From: an uncultured Akkermansia sp.
GTDB taxonomy: Bacteria > Verrucomicrobiota > Verrucomicrobiia > Verrucomicrobiales > Akkermansiaceae
Assembly (NCBI GenBank): GCA_905200945.1
Contig: CAJKMG010000001.1
Location: 1 to 64,000, forward strand
Length of the DNA: 64,000 nucleotides
Direction: 5' to 3'
The notes beneath the pieces were generated by a model. The model searched no databases and was not told the origin of the DNA. It worked only from the letters and a program-made list of their open reading frames with translations. Below, piece after piece: positions 24,827 to 34,607 of the stretch; the first letter of the stretch is position 1, and the number at the start of each line of letters is the position of its first letter. A program made the position numbers and the translations under genes.

Positions 24827-27787
24827 ATGTTCACCAATATTACACGCACGACCCTCTGCATTACTGCGTTCAGCATCGCCGGCCTCATGGCGGCGCCTCT
24901 GGATGCGACCAAAACGGAGAGCCTGGATTGGAACTGGAAATTCGCCCGTTTTGGAAAAATGCCTGATGGCAGTACGCAACCGGAACCGGGAAAATCCATG
25001 GGATTCGCCACTGCCACCAGTGAAGAATCCGGCAATCCGGCGGATAATGCCGTGGATGGGGACAAATCCACCCGCTGGTGTGCCGACAGCGGCAAAAGCG
25101 GAGAAAAAATCACCGTGGACATGGGACGCCCCGCAGATGTGAAAACCATCAACATCCTGTGGGAAAAACAAAGCAACCATCTTTTCAAGCTGGAAGGCTC
25201 CGGCGACGGAAAACGCTGGACGACCATTGAAGACAAAACTTCCGGGCAAAATGACTCCAAGGAAGATACGGTGGAAAATAAAACCGGCAAACCGCGTTAC
25301 TTCCGCATCACCGTCACGGGCAACAACCAAAGCAACTGGGCCAGCATCCGTGAAATCACCTTTAAAAACGACAAAGGGGAAATCATCCGCCCTCAGGCTG
25401 CCGCCGGAACCAGCAAGACGGACAATCCCTCCAGTCCCTCTTTCAACGATAAAAACTGGCGTTCCTTGAACCTGCCGCACGACTGGGGCGTGGAAGGCCC
25501 CTTCCGGATGGAAATTGAGAACAGAACAGGAAAACTCCCCTGGGTCGGCATTGGCTGGTACCGCAAAACGTTGGAAATCCCGGCGGAATCCAAAGGCAAC
25601 CAATTCTACCTGGACTTTGACGGCGTTATGTCCCGTCCGAAAATCTATGTGAACGGACACCTGGCCGGCGAATGGAAATACGGCTACAGCTCCTTCCGCG
25701 TGGACATCACGCCCTTCCTGAAATTCGGACAGAAAAACACCATTGCCGTCAGAGTGGACAATCCTCCCAGCTCATCCCGCTGGTACCCGGGAGGCGGCAT
25801 CTACCGCCATGTGTGGCTCACGGAATCCAACCCTGTGCACATCGAACACTGGGGCGTCTTCGTCAAAACTCCGGAAATCACCAAATCCGCCGCCAAGGTG
25901 GAAGTGGACACCACGGTGAAAAACACCACGGACAAAGCCGTCATCCCTACTGTTACTGAAGAAATTCTGGATGGAGGTAAAATCGTAGCCTCCACAACCA
26001 CCAAAGGGGAAGAAATTCCCGCCGGGGAAAAGGGCAAAATCACCAGCACGCTGACGCTCAAAAACCCCACTCTGTGGACGCTAAACGCTCCCCATCTGTA
26101 TAAGATGAAAACCACGGTCCGGATGGGAGATAAAATCATCGACCAGAAATTCACCAACTTCGGTGTAAGAACCATTGAATGGAAACCCACGGGATTCTAT
26201 CTTAACGGAGAGCGTGTGCGGCTCAAGGGAGTTTGCCAGCACCATGACCTGGGACCGCTCGGCTCCGCCGCCCACACGCGGGGCTATGAACGCCAGATTG
26301 AAATCCTGAAGGAATTCGGCGTCAACTCCATCCGCACATCCCATAACCCGCCGGCTCCGGAAGTGCTGGATCTGTGCGATAAAATGGGAATCCTGGTCAT
26401 TGACGAACTTTTCGACGTATGGCAATGCTCCAAAGAAGGCGTCAACAACGAATCTTTCAACGAATGGCATGAACGGGACGTAATCAATCTCTGCCACCGG
26501 GACCGCAACCACCCCAGTGTCATTGCATGGAGTTCCGGAAATGAAGTTCCGGAACAGGGAATGAAAAATTTGCACCATATCTCCCAAACCCTGACGGATC
26601 TTTTCCACCGGGAAGACCCCACGCGTAAAGTAACCTCCGGCTGCAACAATGCCAATGCCGCACGCAATGGCTTTGGGGACACCCTTGATGTTTACGGGTA
26701 CAACTACAAACCCTGGGCTTATAAAGACTTCTCCAAAGACCGCCCCCACCAGCCGTTCTATGGTGCGGAAACAGCCTCCTGCGTCAGCTCTCGCGGAGAA
26801 TACTTCTTCCCCGTGGACTGGAACAAGGGCAAGGGCTTTTACCTCTACCAGGTCAGTTCCTATGACCTGTACGCCCCCGGATGGGCCAACCGACCGGATG
26901 TGGAATTCGCCGCTCAGGAAGACAATCCCAACAGCGCGGGAGAATATGTATGGACGGGCTTTGACTACATCGGAGAACCCACCCCGTACAACCTGGACGC
27001 CACCAACGCCCTGAACGTGCCGGAAGGGCCGGAACGCGAAAAACTGATGGCGGAACTCAAAAAACTGGGAGACCGCGCCCCCTCCCGCAGCTCCTACTTC
27101 GGCATCGTGGACCTGTGCGGCTTCAAAAAGGACCGCTTCTACATCTACCAGGCCCACTGGAGGCCGGATGTCAAGATGGCGCACATCCTGCCGCACTGGA
27201 ACTGGCCGGAACGCAAGGGGCAGATCACGCCCGTGCATGTGTACACCAGCGGGGATGAAGCGGAACTCTTCCTGAATGGGAAATCCCTGGGCGTCCGCAA
27301 AAAGGGCACTGGGGAAAAAGACCGCTACCGCCTCGTGTGGGAAGACGTCAAATACACGCCCGGAACCCTCAAAGTAGTCGCCAAAAAGGACGGTAAAATC
27401 TGGGCTACAGACACGGTGACCACTACAGGAAAACCTGCGGCTCTCACCCTCAAGCCGGACCGCAGCGAAATCAAGGGAGACGGCTATGACCTGTCCTATG
27501 TCACCGTAGCCGTCCGCGACGCCCAGGGCCGTATGGTGCCCCGAAGCAAAAACCAGCTCACCTTCAAGGTAAGCGGCCCCGCGGACATCGCCGGCATCTG
27601 CAACGGCGATCCCACGGACTTCACCACCATGGCGAATCCGGAAAACAGGAAAATCATGAAAATCAAGGCTTTCAACGGCCTTGCCCAGGTCGTTCTGCGC
27701 TCCCGCAAAGGAGAATCCGGAAAAGTGACGCTCCAAGTCATCTCCAACGGCCTCAAGCCGGCTCAGACAACTGTGACGGTCAAGTAA
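24827..27787 (+). CDS. Secreted GH2 beta-galactosidase with nested F5/8C module
   Basis: 986 aa with a signal peptide (about 1-22). The GH2 sugar-binding domain begins about residue 33 and is interrupted at about 58-190 by an F5/8 type C (CBM32-like) module (NPADNAVDGDKSTRWCAD, then RYFRITVTGNNQ). It resumes with NLPHDWGVEGPF, and VNGHLAGEWKYGYSSF follows. The TIM barrel carries the acid/base Glu573 (SSGNEVPEQG) and the nucleophile Glu648 (FYGAETASC). C-terminal Ig-like domains follow (DUF4982 and GH2 C-terminal type). It likely releases beta-galactose from mucin glycans outside the cytoplasm. Monocistronic, with its own promoter and terminator. Confidence 0.92.
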   Translation: MFTNITRTTLCITAFSIAGLMAAPLDATKTESLDWNWKFARFGKMPDGSTQPEPGKSMGFATATSEESGNPADNAVDGDKSTRWCADSGKSGEKITVDMGRPADVKTINILWEKQSNHLFKLEGSGDGKRWTTIEDKTSGQNDSKEDTVENKTGKPRYFRITVTGNNQSNWASIREITFKNDKGEIIRPQAAAGTSKTDNPSSPSFNDKNWRSLNLPHDWGVEGPFRMEIENRTGKLPWVGIGWYRKTLEIPAESKGNQFYLDFDGVMSRPKIYVNGHLAGEWKYGYSSFRVDITPFLKFGQKNTIAVRVDNPPSSSRWYPGGGIYRHVWLTESNPVHIEHWGVFVKTPEITKSAAKVEVDTTVKNTTDKAVIPTVTEEILDGGKIVASTTTKGEEIPAGEKGKITSTLTLKNPTLWTLNAPHLYKMKTTVRMGDKIIDQKFTNFGVRTIEWKPTGFYLNGERVRLKGVCQHHDLGPLGSAAHTRGYERQIEILKEFGVNSIRTSHNPPAPEVLDLCDKMGILVIDELFDVWQCSKEGVNNESFNEWHERDVINLCHRDRNHPSVIAWSSGNEVPEQGMKNLHHISQTLTDLFHREDPTRKVTSGCNNANAARNGFGDTLDVYGYNYKPWAYKDFSKDRPHQPFYGAETASCVSSRGEYFFPVDWNKGKGFYLYQVSSYDLYAPGWANRPDVEFAAQEDNPNSAGEYVWTGFDYIGEPTPYNLDATNALNVPEGPEREKLMAELKKLGDRAPSRSSYFGIVDLCGFKKDRFYIYQAHWRPDVKMAHILPHWNWPERKGQITPVHVYTSGDEAELFLNGKSLGVRKKGTGEKDRYRLVWEDVKYTPGTLKVVAKKDGKIWATDTVTTTGKPAALTLKPDRSEIKGDGYDLSYVTVAVRDAQGRMVPRSKNQLTFKVSGPADIAGICNGDPTDFTTMANPENRKIMKIKAFNGLAQVVLRSRKGESGKVTLQVISNGLKPAQTTVTVK

Positions 27788-27811
27788 AAAAACAGGAAAC
27801 TCCCCATTCCG

Positions 27812-27846
27812 GCCGCCGGGATCCGACAGGAACCCGGCGGCTTTTT
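27812..27846 (+). terminator. Terminator of the GH2 gene
   Basis: GCCGCCGGG pairs with CCCGGCGGC (9 bp), followed by TTTTT. It lies 25 nt past the stop. Confidence 0.8.
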
Positions 27847-27905
27847 CATCACATTATTCCGGAGAAAAAGTACCATCTTCCCCCCCTATCCCGGACAGGT
27901 AGGGA

Positions 27906-27934
27906 TTGAAAGAAAAAAACTTTATGCTACCCTT
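27906..27934 (+). promoter_or_regulatory. Promoter of valS, leaderless
   Basis: TTGAAA, 17 nt, TACCCT, 6 nt, ATG at 27941. Good -35 and spacing, weak -10. Confidence 0.4.
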
Positions 27935-27940
27935 TTGCCC

Positions 27941-30613
27941 ATGTCTGATCTGCCCAAAGCATACGATCCCTCCCTGGTGGAAGAAAAATGGCAATCCCGC
28001 TGGATTGAAGAAGGTTGTTTCAAGGCTGACCCGGCTTCTGAAAAGCCTGCCTACTCTGTTGTCATCCCTCCCCCCAACGTCACGGGAGTACTGCATCTGG
28101 GCCATGTGCTGAACAACACCATCCAGGACATCCTGGTGCGTCGCGCGCGCCAGAAAGGATATGAAGCCCTTTGGCTGCCCGGCACAGACCATGCCGGCAT
28201 CGCAACGCAGGTAAGGGTGGAAAAAGACCTCAAACAGACAACGGGCCAAAGCCGTCATGATCTGGGCCGTGAAGCCTTCTTGGAAAAAGTCTGGGAATGG
28301 AAAGAAAAACACGGAGGCATCATCATCAACCAGCTCCACAAGCTGGGTTGCTCCTGCGACTGGGACCGCGAACGCTTCACGATGGATGAGGAATACACCA
28401 AAGCCGTCGGACAGGTCTTCATTGAACTCTTTAAGGAAGGACTCATCTACCGGGGCCGACGCATGGTCAACTGGTGTCCCGTATCCCTCACGGCCCTCTC
28501 CGATGAAGAAGTCATCATGACTGAGCAGAAAAGCAAGCTCTACACCGTTCTTTACAAGTTGGAAGACGGCTCCGGAGCCCTCCATGTAGCCACTACCCGC
28601 CCGGAAACCATCATGGCGGACGTAGCTGTGGCCGTCAACCCGAAAGACCCGCGGTACGCCCACCTCATCGGGAAAAACGTCATGCGCCCGCTCAACCCCA
28701 CCCCCATCCCTATCATCGGAGATGAATATGTAGAAATAGAATTCGGCACGGGCGCTCTGAAAATCACTCCGGCCCATGACAAAGCCGACTTTGAGATAGG
28801 CAGGAAATTCAACCTGGAAATTATCGACATTCTTACCCCCGACGGTCATATCAACTGCCCAGAAGTACCAGAACTCCACGGCATGGATCGCTTTGACGCA
28901 CGCCGTAAATCCGTGGAAATGCTGGAAGCCTCCGGCCTCATGGTCAACATTGAAGACTATGATAACAAAGTCGGGTTCTCCGAACGCGCCAATGTCCCGA
29001 TTGAACCGCGCCTCTCCATGCAGTGGTTCCTCAAATACCCCTGCGTGAAAGAAGCCGCAGACGCCGTAGCGGATGGGGATATCACCTTTCGTCCCGCGCG
29101 CTGGGCGAAAACCTACGCCCACTGGCTGGAAAACATCCAGGACTGGTGTATCTCCCGCCAGCTCTGGTGGGGCCATCGCATCCCCGTCTGGTACCGCAAA
29201 GACAAGGCGGAAGAACTCAAGAACGCTCCGGCTCTGGACGCCTCCGCACTGGAACAGGGCTTCCTCTACGTGGGAACCGAACCGCCTTTGGACCCAGACA
29301 ACTGGATTCAGGACAACGACGTAATGGACACATGGTTCTCCTCCTGGTTGTGGCCTTTCTCCACCATGGATGAAGAAACCCGCGCCAAATTCTATCCCAC
29401 CACGGATCTTGTCACGGGACCGGACATCATCTTCTTCTGGGTAGCGCGCATGATCATGGCCGGATACCGCTTCCAGCATAACAAACCGTTCAGCAACGTC
29501 TTTTTCACGTCCATCATCCGTGACAAAATCGGGCGTAAAATGAGCAAATCCCTGGGCAACTCCCCGGATCCTCTGGACCTGATCGCCAACTACGGAGCGG
29601 ACGGCCTCCGCTTCGGACTCATGCGCATCGCCCCCACAGGAACGGACGTGCGCTTTGATGAAAACCAGATCAGCGAAGGCCGCAACTTTGCCAACAAGCT
29701 GTACAATGCCACGCGCTTCCGGCTGATGCAGGGAGATGCCAGGGGAGAAACGGCCCCTCACTACTCATCCGTACATATCTCCATTATCTCCAAGCTCAAG
29801 CAACTGCATGCAGATGTAGAAAAAGCGCTGGCGGACTACGAATTCAACGCCCTCATCCAAACCCTGTACCAATTCTTCTGGAACGAATACTGCGACCGCT
29901 TCCTGGAAGCCGTCAAGGGTGACCTGAAGGACGGGGCGGACCCAGCGGCACGGGCAGCCACGCTCACCACGATGGACACGGTGCTCAGGCACTACCTGGC
30001 CCTTCTGCATCCGGTCATGCCTCATATCACGGAAGAACTCTGGGCCTCCCTGGGCTTTGCGGAAAGCAACGGCGGCCTGCCGCTCATGCGCACTCCTCTC
30101 CCCTCTGCCGAAAACCTCCTGGCAGGACTTGATGAAAGCCGCATCACCTTGGCGAATACCCAGGCCGCAGCCCTTTATGAAACGGCCAACAAGGCCCGCA
30201 ACCTGAAAGCGGAATACGACCTTTCCAACAATAAAAACGTCAGCTTCATCCTGAAAACTCCCCACGACGTACCCCAGGATATCCTCTCCCGTCTGGCCAT
30301 TTTGGCGAACGCCAAATCCGTCATCCGGGACGCAGCTTACTCCTCCCCCAAGGGAACGCCTGCGGCCCTCACGCCGCTTGGGGAACTCTTCCTGCCCCTG
30401 GAAGGCCTTATTGACGTGGAAGCGGAAAAGGAACGCCTGGGCAGGGAACTGGACAAAATAGCCAGGGAAATCGCCAAATCCGCGGCCAAGCTGGGTAATG
30501 CGGGCTTTGTGGAAAGAGCTCCGGCAGAAGTCGTGAATCAGGAAAAAGCCCGTCTGGCGGACTGGGAGGCAAAACAATCCCAGTTAAAAGGGATGCTTGA
30601 TTCCCTTTCCTAA
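27941..30613 (+). CDS. valS: Valyl-tRNA synthetase
   Basis: 890 aa from the ATG at 27941; another possible start lies 6 nt earlier. It charges tRNA-Val. Class I signatures: PPNVTGVLHLGHVLNN (HIGH) near residue 45 and GRKMSKSLGNSPDPLDL (KMSKS) near 530. An editing domain lies between them, with TTRPETIMADVAV. The anticodon-binding domain follows, and the C-terminal coiled coil (about 830-890) is the ValS-specific arm. Length and all motifs are standard. Confidence 0.97.
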   Translation: MSDLPKAYDPSLVEEKWQSRWIEEGCFKADPASEKPAYSVVIPPPNVTGVLHLGHVLNNTIQDILVRRARQKGYEALWLPGTDHAGIATQVRVEKDLKQTTGQSRHDLGREAFLEKVWEWKEKHGGIIINQLHKLGCSCDWDRERFTMDEEYTKAVGQVFIELFKEGLIYRGRRMVNWCPVSLTALSDEEVIMTEQKSKLYTVLYKLEDGSGALHVATTRPETIMADVAVAVNPKDPRYAHLIGKNVMRPLNPTPIPIIGDEYVEIEFGTGALKITPAHDKADFEIGRKFNLEIIDILTPDGHINCPEVPELHGMDRFDARRKSVEMLEASGLMVNIEDYDNKVGFSERANVPIEPRLSMQWFLKYPCVKEAADAVADGDITFRPARWAKTYAHWLENIQDWCISRQLWWGHRIPVWYRKDKAEELKNAPALDASALEQGFLYVGTEPPLDPDNWIQDNDVMDTWFSSWLWPFSTMDEETRAKFYPTTDLVTGPDIIFFWVARMIMAGYRFQHNKPFSNVFFTSIIRDKIGRKMSKSLGNSPDPLDLIANYGADGLRFGLMRIAPTGTDVRFDENQISEGRNFANKLYNATRFRLMQGDARGETAPHYSSVHISIISKLKQLHADVEKALADYEFNALIQTLYQFFWNEYCDRFLEAVKGDLKDGADPAARAATLTTMDTVLRHYLALLHPVMPHITEELWASLGFAESNGGLPLMRTPLPSAENLLAGLDESRITLANTQAAALYETANKARNLKAEYDLSNNKNVSFILKTPHDVPQDILSRLAILANAKSVIRDAAYSSPKGTPAALTPLGELFLPLEGLIDVEAEKERLGRELDKIAREIAKSAAKLGNAGFVERAPAEVVNQEKARLADWEAKQSQLKGMLDSLS

Positions 30614-30624
30614 CCATCTATCAT
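30597..30624 (+). promoter_or_regulatory. Promoter inside the valS 3' end, leaderless
   Basis: TTGATT, 16 nt, TATCAT, 7 nt, ATG at 30632. The -35 overlaps the last codons of valS. Confidence 0.4.
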
Positions 30625-30631
30625 TCCGGGA

Positions 30632-31474
30632 ATGAATAATATTCAAAAGTACTTTGCCGGCCGCGAGCAATTCATTGAATTGCTTGAAGCGGTGGGCATA
30701 CGTACTCTTGAACAATTCGCTTCCGCGGACCCCTCCACCGTTTTGCCTGAACTCCACCAGGCAAAACGGATGTTGAAACTGCAAACGGAAATTCCATCCG
30801 CACCCGTTTTCAGGGAATGGGTGAATCATGCTCTTGACTCTCCCACTGCGCCGGAACCGGAGCTTCTTCTCTCCCATGAGAACGACAGCCTCCCCCTTGC
30901 CACTCCCGTTGACCCTCCGATTACTGATTCTTCAGAAAACAGGAGGGAACGTGGGCGTTCCCATATGGACGGCCCTCCAAAACATCTCTCCGCCAAGGCC
31001 AGGTTGCAGGAAGAACACAGCTACCAGCCCGCAAAACATGTTCACACCCACAAGGAGCCGAAAACCTACCTTCGCAAAAAAGGCATCAAGCACATGACCT
31101 CCTTCCGGACATGGATGGGAGCCGTTATCGTCCTGCTCCTGTTTGTCTGCATCATCTTCTCCATTTCAGTCACCACCCTTATGCTTCTCAATGGAGAACG
31201 AGGCTGGCCGTTAATCAGCCTCTGCTTCGGCCCCTGGATTCTGGCGCTGGTTCTCTATCTTTCCCTGGCGCTTCCCCGGAAATGCAGCGTGTGCAGGGCC
31301 CATGTCTTTTCCTTTAAAAAATACACCCGCAATAAGGCGGCCCACCACATTCCCCTGTTCGGCTACGTATTCGCCACGGCACTGCATATATTCCTCTTCC
31401 GCTGGTTCCGTTGCCCGGCCTGCGGTTCTTCACAGCAACTGGGGAAACCCCGAACCGAGCAACACAGACATTAA
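30632..31474 (+). CDS. Unknown membrane protein with helical N domain and zinc site
   Basis: 280 aa. Residues about 5-65 are helical and look like a helix-hairpin-helix/DUF4332-type domain (LLEAVGIRTLEQFASADP). A long polar linker (70-150) follows. Two membrane helices lie at about 163-188 and 195-217. After them come a CSVC pair, a third hydrophobic segment (HIPLFGYVFATALHIFLF) and a CPAC pair, so a cytosolic-side zinc site could form. I do not recognise a family. It follows valS by 18 nt but seems to have its own promoter. Confidence 0.6.
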   Translation: MNNIQKYFAGREQFIELLEAVGIRTLEQFASADPSTVLPELHQAKRMLKLQTEIPSAPVFREWVNHALDSPTAPEPELLLSHENDSLPLATPVDPPITDSSENRRERGRSHMDGPPKHLSAKARLQEEHSYQPAKHVHTHKEPKTYLRKKGIKHMTSFRTWMGAVIVLLLFVCIIFSISVTTLMLLNGERGWPLISLCFGPWILALVLYLSLALPRKCSVCRAHVFSFKKYTRNKAAHHIPLFGYVFATALHIFLFRWFRCPACGSSQQLGKPRTEQHRH

Positions 31475-32034
31475 CGAAGCTTAATTCCTGCGCCAGGCTT
31501 CACGGTATCCCGGCCTCCTGCCTTCTCTCTTCCCCTTACCTGGCATTTGGAAGGCGGTTCCTCCATCTGTCCGTCCCTTCCATTATCTGCCCCTATTCCC
31601 TGCACTTCAACCCCACGCTCTGACGGGACAGGAAGCCCCTGCCCGCTTCCGTATCTCATGGAACGGCTCCCGGCAACGTCCCCTTCCGGTAACTTATTCT
31701 ATAAAAAGCCACCATGAGGAACCGCCTCAAAACCGGCTCGGAAAAATCCGGCAAGAAGGCCGTTTCTCCGTCTCTTCCGGATAAATACGTTTCCTCCTTC
31801 CTCCGGATATCCTAGCAACTCAAACATGCGTTCAACGTCATGGAAAAGCATATCCCCGAAAACGGCAGCCCAGGAAAACAACCGGACATTTCAACAACCG
31901 GAATTCCCCCCTCATAACCTATTCCGGATTTGCCGGCCTCCTGCGCCAGGCAAGGGCTGCGCTCCGGCAACCTTCTCCCTATATGGGAAGCACACCGTAA
32001 TGCAAACTTATCAGAAAAACGCAGGCAATAAAAA
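31475..32034. other. Intergenic region between convergent transcription units
   Basis: About 560 nt between the unknown membrane protein and the S10 operon terminator. It is GC-moderate with several short open frames of no coding character. It contains two direct CCGGAT words (near 31777 and 31803) and one candidate 33-codon ORF at 31714. No tRNA, known RNA or repeat is recognised. Confidence 0.5.
31714..31815 (+). CDS. Possible 33-aa basic small protein
   Basis: 33 codons from ATG to TAG. A TATAAA ends 8 nt before the ATG, the same layout as the leaderless genes in this window. The peptide is lysine and serine rich (MRNRLKTGSEKSGKKAV...). There is no other support: no family, no -35 element. 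Confidence 0.2.
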   Translation: MRNRLKTGSEKSGKKAVSPSLPDKYVSSFLRIS

Positions 32035-32063
32035 ACGCCGTCCTCCGAAAAAGAGGACGGCGT
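32035..32063 (-). terminator. Terminator of the S10 operon after rplN
   Basis: 11-bp perfect stem ACGCCGTCCTC / GAGGACGGCGT with a 7-nt loop. AAAAAA on its left reads as a U tract on the minus strand. It ends the ribosomal operon 23 nt past rplN. Confidence 0.85.
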
Positions 32064-32085
32064 CCAAAATCCTGAGGCGTCTCAG

Positions 32086-32451
32086 TTAGAGCACTTCCGG
32101 AGCAAGGGAAACAATCTTCATGAACTTCTTTTCACGGAGTTCACGGGCGACCGGCCCGAAAATACGGGTGCCGCGAGGGTTGTTATCCTTGTCGATGATG
32201 ACGACGGCATTGCCGTCAAAACGGAGTACGGAACCGTCATCACGGCGGATCGGGGCGGCGGTGCGTACTACCACAGCCTTCACCACGGTTCCTTTCTTCA
32301 CGGAAGCGGTGGGAATGGATTCGCGGATGTGGCAGGTAATAATGTCGCCAATGTGAGCCTGACGGGTGCGCTTGCCGATAACGCCAATCATCTTGGCGGA
32401 GCGGGCGCCGGTATTGTCGGCTACCTGGACTAGGGATTCCATCTGGATCAT
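32086..32451 (-). CDS. rplN: 50S ribosomal protein L14
   Basis: 121 aa, standard. It starts [19 protein letters not shown] and contains [19 protein letters not shown] and [13 protein letters not shown]. In most bacteria rplN is followed by rplX and rplE; here it is the last gene before a strong terminator, so the S10-spc superoperon is cut at this point. Preceded by rpsQ with a 37-nt gap. Confidence 0.98.
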   Translation of the reverse strand: MIQMESLVQVADNTGARSAKMIGVIGKRTRQAHIGDIITCHIRESIPTASVKKGTVVKAVVVRTAAPIRRDDGSVLRFDGNAVVIIDKDNNPRGTRIFGPVARELREKKFMKIVSLAPEVL

Positions 32452-32488
32452 GGTATCAAATCTCCTTTACTTAATGGTTGATTCCTGA

Positions 32489-32761
32489 TTAATGGGTAAG
32501 CACTTCCACCAGTTCCCAGCACTTCAGCTTGGAAAGCGGGCGGGTTTCAACGATACGTACCTTATCGCCTACCTTAGCCGTGGAATTTTCGTCATGGGCA
32601 TAGAACTTCTTGCTCTTCTTGACGATCTTCTTGAACTTGGGGTGCGGAACGCGGGCGACATATTCCACAACGATGGTCTTGTCCATCTTGGTGGAAGTCA
32701 CCACGCCGACGCGCGTCTTGCGAAGGCCGGGCTTCTTGGTTGTTTCGGTTTGTTCGGACAT
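32489..32761 (-). CDS. rpsQ: 30S ribosomal protein S17
   Basis: 90 aa. Family signature [25 protein letters not shown] and the [16 protein letters not shown] strand pair. The N-terminal extension ([15 protein letters not shown]) is longer than in E. coli. In normal order between rpmC and rplN. Confidence 0.97.
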   Translation of the reverse strand: MSEQTETTKKPGLRKTRVGVVTSTKMDKTIVVEYVARVPHPKFKKIVKKSKKFYAHDENSTAKVGDKVRIVETRPLSKLKCWELVEVLTH

Positions 32762-32809
32762 TGGATTCTAAAAGTGTTAGAATATTCTGTAATTACCGGA
32801 AATCCTCAA

Positions 32810-33013
32810 TTAAACCTCCCCGGTTTCACCCTGAATGGTAAGGGCGCGGGCAAGGTCCTTGCGGACGGTGCGGATTCTCTGGTTGTTTTCCAGCTGACCG
32901 GTGGCCTGCTGGAGGCGGAGATTGAAAAGTTCTTCACGAAGGCTGCGCACCAGAGCGGAAAGCTCCTTGGCGGACATAGCACGAAGTTCTTTGGCGGAGT
33001 TCTTATCGGACAT
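32810..33013 (-). CDS. rpmC: 50S ribosomal protein L29
   Basis: 67 aa, two-helix protein. Typical core AKELSALVRSLREELFNLRL and the segment NNQRIRTVRKDLARALTI. It surrounds the exit tunnel with L23. Ordered between rplP and rpsQ as usual. Confidence 0.96.
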   Translation of the reverse strand: MSDKNSAKELRAMSAKELSALVRSLREELFNLRLQQATGQLENNQRIRTVRKDLARALTIQGETGEV

Positions 33014-33027
33014 GGTGATGAGTAGCT

Positions 33028-33450
33028 TTAGTGTTGAACGCCTTGACGATAGACGAAGCGGGTTGATACGCCCAGCTTGTTGGAAGCCAGCCGAAGGGCT
33101 TCACGCGCCTGGGATTCGGTCACGCCGCCTACTTCAAACAGAATGTTGCCGGGACGGACAACGGCTACCCAGCCTTCCACGGCGCCCTTACCCTTACCCA
33201 TACGAGTATCCGGGGGACGGGAGGTAAAGGATTTCTGCGGGAAAATGCGGATGAACACCTTACCTTTACGTTTCAGGTAACGGTTGATCGCAATACGGCA
33301 GGCTTCAATCTGGTTGTTGGTGATCCAACCGCGGTCGAGCACCTGAAGGCCGAAGTCACCAAAAGCAACATAGGTACCGCTGGTGGCATTGCCGGAACGG
33401 CTGCCGCGGTGCATCTTGCGGTGCTTCACTCTCTTGGGCATTAAAGGCAT
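33028..33450 (-). CDS. rplP: 50S ribosomal protein L16
   Basis: 140 aa. [18 protein letters not shown] is the L16 N terminus; [21 protein letters not shown] and [15 protein letters not shown] follow the family. The conserved Arg-containing [11 protein letters not shown] loop lies near the A site. Gap to rpmC is 14 nt. Confidence 0.98.
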   Translation of the reverse strand: MPLMPKRVKHRKMHRGSRSGNATSGTYVAFGDFGLQVLDRGWITNNQIEACRIAINRYLKRKGKVFIRIFPQKSFTSRPPDTRMGKGKGAVEGWVAVVRPGNILFEVGGVTESQAREALRLASNKLGVSTRFVYRQGVQH

Positions 33451-33501
33451 ATCTTATTCCTCCTTGTGTTAAATGTGATGAACAATGTGGTAGCGGCTTT
33501 C

Positions 33502-34191
33502 TCAGGCGCGCGGACGGCGGGGTCCGCGGGGGCCGGACGGACGGGAATTCTGCTGGGAGACGACTTCATCTCGCTTGTTGACCCAGCACTTCACACCGAT
33601 GATGCCGTACAGAGTACGGGCTTCGGCAAAGCCGTAGTCAATCGGAGTGCGGAGCGTCTGCAACGGCACCTTGCCTTCGCGGTACCATTCGGCACGGGCA
33701 ATGTCAGCCCCGCCAAGACGGCCGGCGCAACGGATGCGGATACCGTCGGCCCCGCGCTCCATGGCAACCTGCACGGCGCGCTTCATGGCGCGGCGGAAAG
33801 AAACGCGGCGTTCCAGCTGGACGGCCACATTCTCAGCAATGAGCTGGGCGTCCGTTTCAGGGGAGCGGATTTCCACAATATCAATGTTGACTTGGGTGGA
33901 AGCGCCGCACAGACCCTGGAGGTACTGGCGGATCTTTTCAATTTCCTCACCCTTGCGGCCAATGACGAGCCCCGGACGGGCAGTGTGGACGGTGATGCGG
34001 ACACTGTTCCAGGCGCGTTCAATCACGATGCTGGAAACGGCGGCGGACATCAACTGTTCCTTGATGTACTTGCGCATCACCAAGTCTTCATGCAGCTTGG
34101 TGGCGTAATCCTGGCCCGTGGCGTACCACTTGGAGCGCCAGTCCTTGTTGACGGCGAGGCGGAACCCGATTGGATTTACTTTCTGACCCAT
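33502..34191 (-). CDS. rpsC: 30S ribosomal protein S3
   Basis: 229 aa. An N-terminal KH domain ([15 protein letters not shown]) and a C-terminal domain with [20 protein letters not shown]. It starts [20 protein letters not shown]. The C-terminal tail is Arg/Pro-rich. It forms the mRNA entry channel with S4 and S5. In order between rplV and rplP. Confidence 0.98.
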   Translation of the reverse strand: MGQKVNPIGFRLAVNKDWRSKWYATGQDYATKLHEDLVMRKYIKEQLMSAAVSSIVIERAWNSVRITVHTARPGLVIGRKGEEIEKIRQYLQGLCGASTQVNIDIVEIRSPETDAQLIAENVAVQLERRVSFRRAMKRAVQVAMERGADGIRIRCAGRLGGADIARAEWYREGKVPLQTLRTPIDYGFAEARTLYGIIGVKCWVNKRDEVVSQQNSRPSGPRGPRRPRA

Positions 34192-34230
34192 GATATTAGT
34201 TCAGCTATATGTGTGTTAGATTGGTATGGC

Positions 34231-34569
34231 CTAGCCTTCTTGATCGGCCAGGATAACGGTGATATGGGATGTGCGCTTGCGGATCATGTTGGCGGAGCCG
34301 CGGGCGCGGGGCATCGTGCGGCGCATCGTGGGCCCTTCATCGACCATGACGGACTTGACCACCAGCGTATCAACGGACAGCTCCGCATTATTCTCGGCGT
34401 TGGCCAATGCGGACTTGAGCGTCTTGTTCAGCAGGTAGGCACCCTTCTTGGGGGTGTAGGACAGGATGTCGGTCGCCTGGGAGACGGACAAGCCTTGGAT
34501 TTCTTGAGCAACATCGCGCATCTTCTTGGCGGAGATGCGGGCGTATTTGTAAACAGCTTTCACTTCCAT
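34231..34569 (-). CDS. rplV: 50S ribosomal protein L22
   Basis: 112 aa. It begins MEVKAVYKYARISAKKMRDVAQEI; the beta hairpin near MRRTMPRARGSANMIRKRTSHI lines the exit tunnel. Its upstream neighbour is not rpsS, as in other bacteria, but the 236-aa inserted gene, 38 nt away. Confidence 0.97.
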   Translation of the reverse strand: MEVKAVYKYARISAKKMRDVAQEIQGLSVSQATDILSYTPKKGAYLLNKTLKSALANAENNAELSVDTLVVKSVMVDEGPTMRRTMPRARGSANMIRKRTSHITVILADQEG

Positions 34570-34607
34570 GGGTTTTTCCTCGTAGTGCAGGTTATTATGA
34601 AGATGAT

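Noticed and set aside
26081..27736. 551-codon frame opposite the GH2 gene
   Set aside because: Shadow of the glycosidase; no start context and no recognisable product.
27854..29761. 635-codon frame opposite valS
   Set aside because: Overlaps the valS promoter and conserved synthetase domain; composition typical of antisense frames.
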